A stretch of DNA of 64,000 nucleotides from Fibrobacter sp. UWB10 (lineage in GTDB: Bacteria > Fibrobacterota > Fibrobacteria > Fibrobacterales > Fibrobacteraceae), in NCBI RefSeq assembly GCF_900182935.1, contig NZ_FXUE01000001.1, positions 558,001 to 622,000 of the forward strand. The letters are read 5' to 3'. Position 1 is the first letter of the stretch; each line of letters starts with the position of its first letter. The translations under genes were made by a program, and so were the position numbers. The notes under the pieces were generated by a model. The model saw nothing but the letters and a program-made list of their open reading frames with translations, had not been told where the DNA came from and searched no databases. Shown here piece by piece: positions 50,645 through 58,499 of this stretch.

Positions 50645-51843
50645 TGGGTCGAATCGGGTGGATTGACGAATTCAAGGGATTCGTGTTGTTGCTCGTATGC
50701 CTGTACCATGTGGAGCAATCGTTCCCTCAGGCGCAAATGGGAATGCTGCATCTGAGTGCGCTTCGTATGTCAGCATTTTTCTTCATTTCAGGAATGCTTT
50801 TCAGCACACGCCGTTTTCCCAATTTCAAAAGCTACTTCATTCACAAAACTAAAGTTTTACTCATCCCCTACATTCTGCTTTCGCTGTTATTCTTGGCGTT
50901 AGATCCGGTCGTGTACAACTTCGACTTATTCCCGAAAGCACCACGCATGACAGTGATGAATATACACCCACATATCGCTAGCGTTTGGGATTACATCTAC
51001 TGGAATCTGGCGAAGATTTTTGTGGCTGGGAAATCTTCGATTGGGTCGGGGCCGCTGTGGTTTGTGTTCACGCTGTATTCAGTAAGCCTGATGTTCTATG
51101 GCTTGCAGAAGCTGGCGAATTTGATAGCAAAGAAGCTGAACATAATTCAGCACGACAAGAAGGCAAGAAAGGCAGATGCAGAGCGTCCTCAGCATGACAT
51201 GAAGGCAAAAATCGCGATTGCAGTCACGGCAGTCGCAAGTCTTGCGGGCGGGTGGTTGCTGTACAAGAATCATATTCGCTTGCCGCTGGGAATCGAGCGA
51301 GATTTGACGGTGCTATTCTTCTTCACTTGCGGATGGCTGAGCAAAGAACCTATTCGCAATAAGCTCTGCGGGAAAGGAAAAAAACGCATTCCCTGGAGTC
51401 TTGTAGTTGCCACCTCCATCACGACATTCATTCTCTACGCCGCATTCGAAATTCCGGACCCGAATTTCAGCATCATGAACAACACCCTCGGAAAATCACT
51501 CCCGATATTCGTCGCCAGTTCTTTCTTCGGTATTGCAGGCCTTGTAACCGCCTTTGTCGCAGCCGACAAGATTCCAAACATCGGGCCCATTCGCACACTC
51601 AAGGGAATCCTCCGCAACATTTCAAGGAACGCGCTCGTGATTCTTGCGGTTCACTGGTATATATTGCTGGTAATGCGTCTGCTTTTCCGCGGGACTTTCA
51701 ACAAACCAGGCATTGCATACATTTCTATCGCCATCGTAGCGACTGGCGTTGTCGCCGCCATTCCATTATTCCGATGCAAACTTTACAAGCTGCTCGGTAA
51801 GCAGCCTGCGAGCGTGCGCGAAAGTTTGAATATTCGCGATTAA
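50644..51843 (+). CDS. Acyltransferase family 3 membrane protein
   Basis: The 399-residue protein has about ten membrane helices and the Acyl_transf_3 core: IGWIDEFKGFVLLLVCLYHVEQS with the conserved His, then MSAFFFISGMLF. Members transfer acetyl or other acyl groups to sugars at the membrane. It is coupled to the hydrolase gene (ATG overlaps its stop by one base). It converges on the patatin gene with a four-base overlap of stop codons (TTAA). A link to the lipid operon on the other strand is possible but not shown. Confidence 0.85.
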   Translation: MGRIGWIDEFKGFVLLLVCLYHVEQSFPQAQMGMLHLSALRMSAFFFISGMLFSTRRFPNFKSYFIHKTKVLLIPYILLSLLFLALDPVVYNFDLFPKAPRMTVMNIHPHIASVWDYIYWNLAKIFVAGKSSIGSGPLWFVFTLYSVSLMFYGLQKLANLIAKKLNIIQHDKKARKADAERPQHDMKAKIAIAVTAVASLAGGWLLYKNHIRLPLGIERDLTVLFFFTCGWLSKEPIRNKLCGKGKKRIPWSLVVATSITTFILYAAFEIPDPNFSIMNNTLGKSLPIFVASSFFGIAGLVTAFVAADKIPNIGPIRTLKGILRNISRNALVILAVHWYILLVMRLLFRGTFNKPGIAYISIAIVATGVVAAIPLFRCKLYKLLGKQPASVRESLNIRD

Positions 51844-52685
51844 ATTTCCAAGAAAGCTTTCAAGTCGTCCATGCGGCGCTTAGCCATTTCAACGCCATGC
51901 TCGTACGACTCGTTCATCTTTTCCATGTTCGTATCAAACTGGTCGCACAAATCAATCACAGGTCGAATCAAGAAGAGTTTGCCTTCTTTTTCGAGTTTTT
52001 CCATTTGCACGAACATTTTTTCGTAACGCTTTAAGCGAATCATGAGCGCTCGGAACATGTCCGGATATTTGCGCTTATACATCGGATTCAAAATCGCACG
52101 ATACTTGCGGAAGTCCGTCACCGCTTCGCCCGGATAATGCGTCGAAATAGCAACCACCTTATCGCAGCCCTTTTCAAAAGCACGCAGGTAAGGAATCGGA
52201 GCCGTAATGCAACCGTCGGCATAATGCTTGCCATCAATTTCTGCCATCGGGAAAATCATCGGCAGGGCGCAACTGGCGCTAATCAAATCGAGCAAGCGTT
52301 TTTTTTCGTTCTTTTCGCTCTTGAATTCGGCACGGCCCGTTTCGCAACACGTCAGTCCGATTTCGCATTCGATTTTAGAATTATGGAACGCTTCAAAGTC
52401 AAACGGCATTTCGCCATCGGCAGCCAGATAGTTCAACGCATGGAATTCCTTTTGGATTCCAATGAACTTGCTCGCCCACTTTTTGCCTTTCTGCAAGCGC
52501 GTCGGGAGCACGATAAAACGCAAGCGACCTTGCTGGCGCGTAACAAAGTTCACCGCCGCATGGGCTCCGGCAGAAACACCTGCCACGTAATTAAAATCAA
52601 TATCTTCGTCAAGCCAGGTGTCAATCACACCTGCGCTGAACATCGTCTGACGAGAACCGCCCTCTAACACCAACCCAGTCTTCAT
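51840..52685 (-). CDS. Patatin-like phospholipase
   Basis: A 281-residue patatin with the Ser-Asp dyad: glycine-rich LVLEGGSRQTMFSAGV as oxyanion loop, nucleophile Ser38 in GVSAGA, and Asp in YADGCI. The YjjU group of patatins is similar. It hydrolyses lipid acyl esters. It is last in a six-gene minus-strand operon (ACP, ketosynthase, reductase, dehydratase, acyltransferase, patatin), overlapping the acyltransferase gene by four bases; here it may release or remodel the lipid product (inference). Confidence 0.88.
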   Translation of the reverse strand: MKTGLVLEGGSRQTMFSAGVIDTWLDEDIDFNYVAGVSAGAHAAVNFVTRQQGRLRFIVLPTRLQKGKKWASKFIGIQKEFHALNYLAADGEMPFDFEAFHNSKIECEIGLTCCETGRAEFKSEKNEKKRLLDLISASCALPMIFPMAEIDGKHYADGCITAPIPYLRAFEKGCDKVVAISTHYPGEAVTDFRKYRAILNPMYKRKYPDMFRALMIRLKRYEKMFVQMEKLEKEGKLFLIRPVIDLCDQFDTNMEKMNESYEHGVEMAKRRMDDLKAFLEI

Positions 52686-53380
52686 GCCACAACCTCTTCG
52701 GGCGTTTCAGCCGCAACCGGGAGCGGAGTCACTTCAGTCTTGCCCAACGCTTGCTGTTTAAGACTCCAGACTTTCTGTCTGAAATATTCACTGCGTTCGG
52801 CCAAGTGTTTCGAAGAAGGAATTCCCTTCACGCGTTCAATCTTTTCAGGTTCGCTAACAACAATCTGCGTGCGATGACCACGCTTATAAATGCCATCGAT
52901 ACCCACCGCAATCACCGGAGCGCCGGTACTGCGAGCAAGGAACGCAAAACCCGTCTTGAATTCATTCAGCAAGCCGTCATAGCGGCACTTGCCTTCGGGG
53001 AATATAATCACCGAATTGCCTTTTTCCAGTTCATGCTTTGCAATCAAGGCCCATTCGGTATCCAAGTTAAAGCGGTCGCAAGGAATCACGCATTTTACGC
53101 GAGTCAGAGCCCAGCTAAAATGCGGGTCTTCAATTTGGTCTTTCGCCACCACGATGCTTCTATTGTGAAAAAAGATTGCAAGCATCATGAGGGGGTCCCA
53201 CATGCTCGTATGATTCGCAATAATTATCGAAGGCGTCTTAAGGCGCGGAGACTTCACCGTTTCACCGGCAAAAGTCACCTTCGGGCGGTTCCAAACAAGC
53301 AAATAAACACGCACGGTGTAGATCACTACCACCATGACGAACTGCATGAAAAGTTCAAACAGCGGGTTCTTCTTTTTCAT
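52682..53380 (-). CDS. PlsC-type 1-acylglycerol-3-phosphate acyltransferase family protein
   Basis: A 232-residue membrane-associated acyltransferase with the PlsC blocks: NHTSMWDPL (NHxxxxD), CDRFNLDTEWALI, and FPEGKC. One N-terminal helix anchors it to the inner membrane. Besides lysophosphatidate acylation, enzymes of this fold transfer acyl chains in lipid A and aryl-polyene clusters, and the ketosynthase operon context supports a dedicated acyl transfer role. It overlaps neighbouring genes by four bases and one base. The C-terminal tail (EVTPLPVAAETPEEVVA) is outside the domain. Confidence 0.87.
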   Translation of the reverse strand: MKKKNPLFELFMQFVMVVVIYTVRVYLLVWNRPKVTFAGETVKSPRLKTPSIIIANHTSMWDPLMMLAIFFHNRSIVVAKDQIEDPHFSWALTRVKCVIPCDRFNLDTEWALIAKHELEKGNSVIIFPEGKCRYDGLLNEFKTGFAFLARSTGAPVIAVGIDGIYKRGHRTQIVVSEPEKIERVKGIPSSKHLAERSEYFRQKVWSLKQQALGKTEVTPLPVAAETPEEVVA

Positions 53381-53826
53381 TATTTTCCGAGAGATTCTTT
53401 CGGGATGCTCGTAAAGGTCAGGGCGCCCTTCGCGTGAACGTTGCCATTCACTTTCACAATGCAGTCAAAGCCGACCAACACACCGCCTTCCTTCGTCTTC
53501 TTCACGGAAATTTCAAGCTGGTCGCCAGGAATCACCGGCTTCACGAACTTGAATCCATCAATCTTCAAAAGCACGTAGAGATTCTTTTCCAAATCTTCGG
53601 CAGGCTTTTCGATTACAAGCGAACAAAGCTGAGCGCAGCTTTCCACAATGAGCACGCCCGGCATAATCGGAGTGCCCGGGAAGTGCCCCATAAAATAGGG
53701 TTCATTCACGCTCACATTCTTAATGCCCACAGCAGATTCATTCGGCACAAGTTCCGTGACCTTTTCAATCATCTGGAACGGCGGACGCTGAGCAATCTTT
53801 TCGCTGATTTCGTAAATATTCATCAT
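53380..53826 (-). CDS. FabZ-like 3-hydroxyacyl-ACP dehydratase
   Basis: A 148-residue hot-dog-fold dehydratase. His48 in GHFPGTPIMPGVLIVE and Glu62 form the catalytic pair; length and the hot-dog helix (VESCAQLCSLV) match FabZ. It removes water from beta-hydroxyacyl-ACP to give the trans-2-enoyl form. In this operon there is no enoyl reductase, so the double bonds would remain, as in polyene synthesis. It is translationally coupled to the acyltransferase (one base overlap) and to the reductase (four bases). Confidence 0.92.
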   Translation of the reverse strand: MMNIYEISEKIAQRPPFQMIEKVTELVPNESAVGIKNVSVNEPYFMGHFPGTPIMPGVLIVESCAQLCSLVIEKPAEDLEKNLYVLLKIDGFKFVKPVIPGDQLEISVKKTKEGGVLVGFDCIVKVNGNVHAKGALTFTSIPKESLGK

Positions 53827-54554
53827 AGAGAGAGACCTCCATCGAGCACGAACACCTGGCCAGTCACGTAGGCGAACTGGTCAGAAGCAAGCGCAGACAC
53901 AATGTTTGCGACTTCGTCGGCAGAACCAAAGCGCTTCAGAGGAATCTTTTCAAGGTAGCCCTTGCGAGTTTCTTCGGGAATAGCTTCGATCATTTCGGTA
54001 GCGATAAAGCCCGGAGCCACGGCATTCACGCGAATACCAAAGCCACCAAGTTCTTTAGCCAGCGTCTGAGTCAAGGAGTTCACGGCACCCTTGGTAGCGC
54101 TGTAAACAGCCTGGCCAGCGAGAGCAAACTTCGAAGACACGGAGCTCATGTTGATAATCACGCCGGACTTCTGCTTGTACATTTTCACAGCTACCTGCTG
54201 AGCGCAATAGAAGTAACCCTTCACGTTCAGGTCGAAGCACTTGTCCAAGGTTTCCGGATTCATCATCATCAGGTATTCGTCGCGCACAATACCGGCATTG
54301 TTCACCAGCACGTCGATGCGACCGTAAGCCTTAAAGATTTCGCGAATCATGACCTTCACTTGAGAAAGGTCGGCGACATTTGCCTTGTAAATCATGCCGT
54401 CGCCACCTTCGGACTTAATCTGGTCCAAGGTCTGCTGGGCAGCCTCGTCGGAACTGGAGTAGTTCACTACAACTGTATAACCATCGCGAGCAAGGCGCAA
54501 AGCACAAGCCTTACCGATACCCTTAGAAGCTCCTGTTACCAAAGCTACTTTCAT
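53823..54554 (-). CDS. FabG-like 3-oxoacyl-ACP reductase
   Basis: A 243-residue classical short-chain dehydrogenase: cofactor motif TGASKGIGKA (7-16), NNAG (86-89), and the active site Ser138/Ser140, Tyr151, Lys155 in INMSSVSSKF and YSATKGA. It reduces beta-ketoacyl-ACP with NADPH. The protein could also serve the general fatty acid pathway, but the operon with ACP, a KS pair and a dehydratase suggests a dedicated role. It is 24 bases from the ketosynthase gene. Confidence 0.93.
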   Translation of the reverse strand: MKVALVTGASKGIGKACALRLARDGYTVVVNYSSSDEAAQQTLDQIKSEGGDGMIYKANVADLSQVKVMIREIFKAYGRIDVLVNNAGIVRDEYLMMMNPETLDKCFDLNVKGYFYCAQQVAVKMYKQKSGVIINMSSVSSKFALAGQAVYSATKGAVNSLTQTLAKELGGFGIRVNAVAPGFIATEMIEAIPEETRKGYLEKIPLKRFGSADEVANIVSALASDQFAYVTGQVFVLDGGLSL

Positions 54555-54578
54555 ATTCTAGCTCCTTCTACCTAAACG

Positions 54579-56975
54579 CTATTTTCCGAAAACGACGGCG
54601 CTATAAGAGCCACCAGCCGCAAAGGAGATTACCAAAATTTTCTTGAGGTTTGCAGATTCCACATTCTTTGCAGAAACAGAGCCATCTGCAGCCACAAAGT
54701 AAGCGTTATCGTTTGCCAGTTCACCACTCAACAGGAGAGTTGCTTCGGCAGCGGCCAAAGCGGCAGACCCCGCACGACCTTCACCGGTGCGTTCCTTGAC
54801 TTCGAAGAGCGGCATCGTCGCAAGCTTTTCGCCAAACACGCGCTTGAGAGCACCCTTTTCAATATCGTCAATCTTCTTGCAGCCATTGGCAAAACCGCAA
54901 ACGGCATCAATTTCATTGGCAGAAATTCCGGCATCAGCAAGGGCGTCGGCAATAGCCTTATCCAAAGCTTCGTCAGAACCAACCAATTTGCCGAACTTCA
55001 CGTTCTTGCGGCCATGACCGAAACCGAGTGCGTAGCAGTAAACCTTTGCATCACGGCTCTTGGCATAAGATTCATCTTCGAGCATGATCGACACGCTACC
55101 GTCGCCAACCACAAAGCCTTCAGAATCGGAATACGGAGCAACCACATCGTTTGCAGCCACACCGAGCTTCTGGGCAAATTCCGTAATAATCGGCAGGTTT
55201 TCGTCGGTACCGGTAGCCATCATGACTTTTTCTTGGCCATCATGAATCACGTTCATGGAATAGCCAATGCTGTCGAGGCCCGAAAGCGGACCGGTGGTAA
55301 TGGTAACGCCGTAGCCCTTGATACCGGAGCAAATCGACAGGTAACCACCAGCAGCATTATAAACCGTGTGCGGGAACTTGAAGGCAGAACCGCCGGCATT
55401 GCCGAGTTCAGCAATCAGTTCTTCAAAATCGTAAGTTGCGCCAAGACCACCTTCGCTTGTACCCACGATAATACCGATATCCATGGCATTTTCGTCGGAC
55501 ACCTTGAAGTTCGCATCTTGGAGTGCACGCATACCCGAAACAGTCTGGAGCTGGCCCAGATTATCGAGCTTGCGGTAGAAAGCCATCTTGATGCCGAGTT
55601 CCTTGTAGTCATCGAGTGCAATCGTAGAATGCACCGAAGCGGACTCAGGCTTCTTGCCTGCATTCACAGCTTCAAGATAGGCAGCCTTGCTATTACCGAG
55701 CGGAGACACAATTCCCACACCCGTCACAGCAATCTTACAGTCCTTAGCGGACTGAGCAGACACATTTCCCGATTCCTTCGAGAAGACGATAGCCGCATTC
55801 GTGCCACCGAAAGCCACATTGTTGCTCAAGACGCTCTTGAGTTCCTTATGGCGAGCCTTGTTCTGCACGAAGTCCATGTCGCCCACTTTTTCCTTGAGGG
55901 CGGCAGACTGTTCTTCGCTATACGGGAAGGTCGGAAGAACGGTATCCGTGGTAAGAGCCTTGATGCTAAAGACAGCTTCAATGGCACCAGCGGCACCCAA
56001 GCAATGGCCCGTAAGCACCTTGGTAGAACTTACGCTCACCGTCGGATTTTCTTCGCCGAAGTAGGCCTTGAAAGCGGTCATTTCGGCATTGTCATTCTTA
56101 CCCGTGCCCGTACCATGAGCATTGATGTAACCGATGTCGGTTTTAGCAATGCCGGAGTTCTTGACAGAGCGGTTGATGGCTTCTTTCAGGCAAAGACCAT
56201 CTTCACGCGGGGCGGTAATGTGGTTTGCATCGCTCGTGACGCCAGAACCAAGCACTTCGCAGTACTGCTTGGCAGCACGCTTCTGCGCATGTTCGTAAGA
56301 TTCCACAATCACGATACCAGCACCTTCGCCAAGCGTAATGCCGTTGCAACGGTTAAACGGAGAGCATCCGTTTTCATCGAGTGCATGGAGCGAAAGGAAT
56401 CCGGAATACGGGACCGAAGCAAAAGAATCGGCGCCGCCCGCAATCACGACATCGGCCTTACCGGCGCGAATCAAGTCGCAAGCGACCGCAATCGAAATTG
56501 TACCAGCAGCACAAGCATTCGCTACGTTAGTGACAATGCCACCAGCCCCGCAAGTTTCAGCCACCTGAGACGCAATAGATGCAATCGGCATCTTTGCGAT
56601 TTCAGAAGCGTCGCGACCATGTTGATGATACTGTTCAATCGAAAGAACGCCGCCCACACAACTTCCGATAACCACGCTCACACGTTGGTCGTCGTTAAAG
56701 TTTTTGAGTCCGGCATCGGCTAGAGCTTCGTTTGCCGCCTTGATGCAAAGTTTCGAGACGCGGTCCTTTTCTTCGGGCGCATCAATTTCATCAAGGGAAT
56801 CGCACTTGACTTCGGCAGCCAAGTCCGCATAACAGTTCACAGTATCAACAGAAGTGGTTTTATGAATGCCGGAAACAGATTCCAGCGCACTTTTCCAAGC
56901 TTCTTCAACATTGTTACCGACTGCGCAAATTACGCCAAGGCCGGTAACTACACAACGCTTATCGTCAGATGTCAT
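54579..56975 (-). CDS. Fused ketosynthase plus catalytically dead ketosynthase (KS-CLF-like)
   Basis: This 798-residue protein contains two ketosynthase domains in one chain. The first (1-405) has all catalytic residues: Cys154 in VANACAAGTIS, His287 in NAHGTGTG, His324 in LTGHCLGAAG. The second (412-798, starting KIAVTGVGIVSPLGNSKAAY) has lost them: Pro563 stands where Cys is expected (TTGPLSGLD), GFANGCK replaces the first His motif and TGEGRAG the second. This pair of active and dead ketosynthases is the arrangement of chain-length-factor systems in type II polyketide and aryl polyene synthesis, here as one polypeptide. It lies between the ACP and FabG genes. Confidence 0.9.
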   Translation of the reverse strand: MTSDDKRCVVTGLGVICAVGNNVEEAWKSALESVSGIHKTTSVDTVNCYADLAAEVKCDSLDEIDAPEEKDRVSKLCIKAANEALADAGLKNFNDDQRVSVVIGSCVGGVLSIEQYHQHGRDASEIAKMPIASIASQVAETCGAGGIVTNVANACAAGTISIAVACDLIRAGKADVVIAGGADSFASVPYSGFLSLHALDENGCSPFNRCNGITLGEGAGIVIVESYEHAQKRAAKQYCEVLGSGVTSDANHITAPREDGLCLKEAINRSVKNSGIAKTDIGYINAHGTGTGKNDNAEMTAFKAYFGEENPTVSVSSTKVLTGHCLGAAGAIEAVFSIKALTTDTVLPTFPYSEEQSAALKEKVGDMDFVQNKARHKELKSVLSNNVAFGGTNAAIVFSKESGNVSAQSAKDCKIAVTGVGIVSPLGNSKAAYLEAVNAGKKPESASVHSTIALDDYKELGIKMAFYRKLDNLGQLQTVSGMRALQDANFKVSDENAMDIGIIVGTSEGGLGATYDFEELIAELGNAGGSAFKFPHTVYNAAGGYLSICSGIKGYGVTITTGPLSGLDSIGYSMNVIHDGQEKVMMATGTDENLPIITEFAQKLGVAANDVVAPYSDSEGFVVGDGSVSIMLEDESYAKSRDAKVYCYALGFGHGRKNVKFGKLVGSDEALDKAIADALADAGISANEIDAVCGFANGCKKIDDIEKGALKRVFGEKLATMPLFEVKERTGEGRAGSAALAAAEATLLLSGELANDNAYFVAADGSVSAKNVESANLKKILVISFAAGGSYSAVVFGK

Positions 56976-56993
56976 AATACGAAAAGGGTAAAA

Positions 56994-57233
56994 TTAAGCC
57001 TTATGGGATTCGATGTAAGCAGCGATCGTATCGATGCTCTGGAAGTTTTCCTTGGCAACGCCCGTCATGGAAACGCCAAAGTTGGAATCCACGAAGGAGA
57101 TGATTTCAAGGGAATCCACAGAATCAAGGCCGATTTCTTCGCCAAAAAGCGGAGTATCGAACTGGAGCACGTCGCCATCGACGCCGAGATCAGACATAAA
57201 GAAGGCCTTGAGTTTTTCTTTCATTTCGTTCAT
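56994..57233 (-). CDS. Acyl carrier protein
   Basis: A 79-residue acidic ACP with the phosphopantetheine site GLDSVDSLEI, Ser38 carrying the prosthetic group. It differs from the usual housekeeping ACP (EFxxxIxDEDAE is absent) and is the first gene of the ketosynthase operon, 18 bases from it. It should carry the growing chain of this system. AAACGAGG precedes the ATG. Confidence 0.93.
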   Translation of the reverse strand: MNEMKEKLKAFFMSDLGVDGDVLQFDTPLFGEEIGLDSVDSLEIISFVDSNFGVSMTGVAKENFQSIDTIAAYIESHKA

Positions 57234-57351
57234 AATTTACCTCGTTTTTAATTTTTTGCCAAAAATAATAAAATTATAACGAATTATCTTTGCAAAAACT
57301 TACAATTACGACATAATTGCGAAAAATAGCGACAAAATGGAGACATTCTAG

Positions 57352-58425
57352 CTAAAAAGCCTGACGAACGTAGAAGGACAGGCCTAAGTGGTCAAAATCG
57401 ATCCACGAAAAGTCTGCACGAGCAAACAAATTCTGTTTTAGATTCAAGCCCAAAAGTGCGCCAGCACCAATGGACCGGTGCCAATCGTTACGTACAAGTT
57501 CACTAAAATAGCGTCCTGATTTTCCACCTTCGAAAAACAAATGCCCGCCCAGGCGCCACCAAATATACTGTCGAACCTCGGCCTGCATGATAACAGCCTG
57601 ATTATCGCCAAAATACAGGCTTTCTACCCCTCGGAAACGGCAAATGCCATCAGGGCCCGCAAGCATGTCAAAGGGAACATCGCCATCGGCACGTTGCCAC
57701 AAGAAGCCAACAGCCATGGTCGTATTCGGGGAAAAACTGGAATAACCGCGCAAATCAAGCGATTCCACGTCGAACGTATAGTCGCCCAAACGGTCACTAT
57801 AGAACATCTGCTGCCATTGGGCCAAAAATCCATGTCGTGTCCAGTTAATGTTGTCGCGGGTATCCACGCCCAACAAATAGCCCGCACCGTTTCGCCAACC
57901 GGAATGAGCATCGGGCAAGTCGGTAATTTCGCCAATATCAAAATCAATTTCGGTATATTCTGCATGGACTTCGACACCATACTTGAGCGCCCGAGGAAGC
58001 CCTATTCTCGATTCAATACGCGTGCCATACTGGAACTTTTTGCGGTTGAAGTTCGTGAATACATCGATATCGGGATTGTTGCCGCGACCATAATAACCGG
58101 CCACCCAGTCCTGGTACTTGAGCAAGCCCCAAATACTTACTTGATCATGGAATAAATAATAGTATGGTTCCAACTGCAACTGCAGCTGTCCGCGAGTTGA
58201 GCCGTAAGCCGTGAGTCCAATTTCAGGGACATTGCCACCCGATTCGTCGGGCTTCAAGAACAGGAGCGCCATCACACCAATCTGGAATTCCGTCTCTTCG
58301 GTGTAGCCAAGAATAGGCACCACAGAATAACGCTGAAAATTGTCTCCAGACGCCTCTTCAGTTGCCGCAGCGACAAACGCCACGAAAGCAATCAAAAGTA
58401 ATCCTATTTTTTTCAACAAATCCAT
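57352..58425 (-). CDS. BamA/Omp85-like outer-membrane beta-barrel protein (no POTRA)
   Basis: The 357-residue protein has a signal peptide (MDLLKKIGLLLIAFVAFVAA) and a C-terminal barrel with the bacterial surface antigen pattern: CRFRGVESLYFGDNQAV (the FRG of the RGF-like motif), VRQYIWWRLGGHLFFEGG, and last strand GLSFYVRQAF ending in Phe. No POTRA domains are present. Similar proteins sit in lipid-export or outer-membrane assembly clusters. It lies 118 bases upstream of the ACP gene on the same strand, so it could be the first gene of the same transcription unit. A TATATTTG box ends seven bases before its ATG. Confidence 0.78.
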   Translation of the reverse strand: MDLLKKIGLLLIAFVAFVAAATEEASGDNFQRYSVVPILGYTEETEFQIGVMALLFLKPDESGGNVPEIGLTAYGSTRGQLQLQLEPYYYLFHDQVSIWGLLKYQDWVAGYYGRGNNPDIDVFTNFNRKKFQYGTRIESRIGLPRALKYGVEVHAEYTEIDFDIGEITDLPDAHSGWRNGAGYLLGVDTRDNINWTRHGFLAQWQQMFYSDRLGDYTFDVESLDLRGYSSFSPNTTMAVGFLWQRADGDVPFDMLAGPDGICRFRGVESLYFGDNQAVIMQAEVRQYIWWRLGGHLFFEGGKSGRYFSELVRNDWHRSIGAGALLGLNLKQNLFARADFSWIDFDHLGLSFYVRQAF

Positions 58426-58432
58426 TACAAAC

Positions 58433-58440
58433 CAAATATA
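58433..58440 (-). promoter_or_regulatory. TAnnTTTG promoter box of the BamA-like gene
   Basis: On the minus strand TATATTTG is a full match, ending seven bases before the ATG at 58425 (GTTTGTA between). The short distance again suggests a leaderless or near-leaderless transcript. Confidence 0.45.
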
Positions 58441-58499
58441 AAATTTAAACGAAGCCTTTCATTTATTGTTAATTTTTCATTGTTCATTATTTATATCAC

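Noticed and set aside
55014-56723. 569-codon open frame opposite the ketosynthase gene
   Set aside because: The minus strand encodes two clear ketosynthase domains with catalytic motifs; the plus frame has none.
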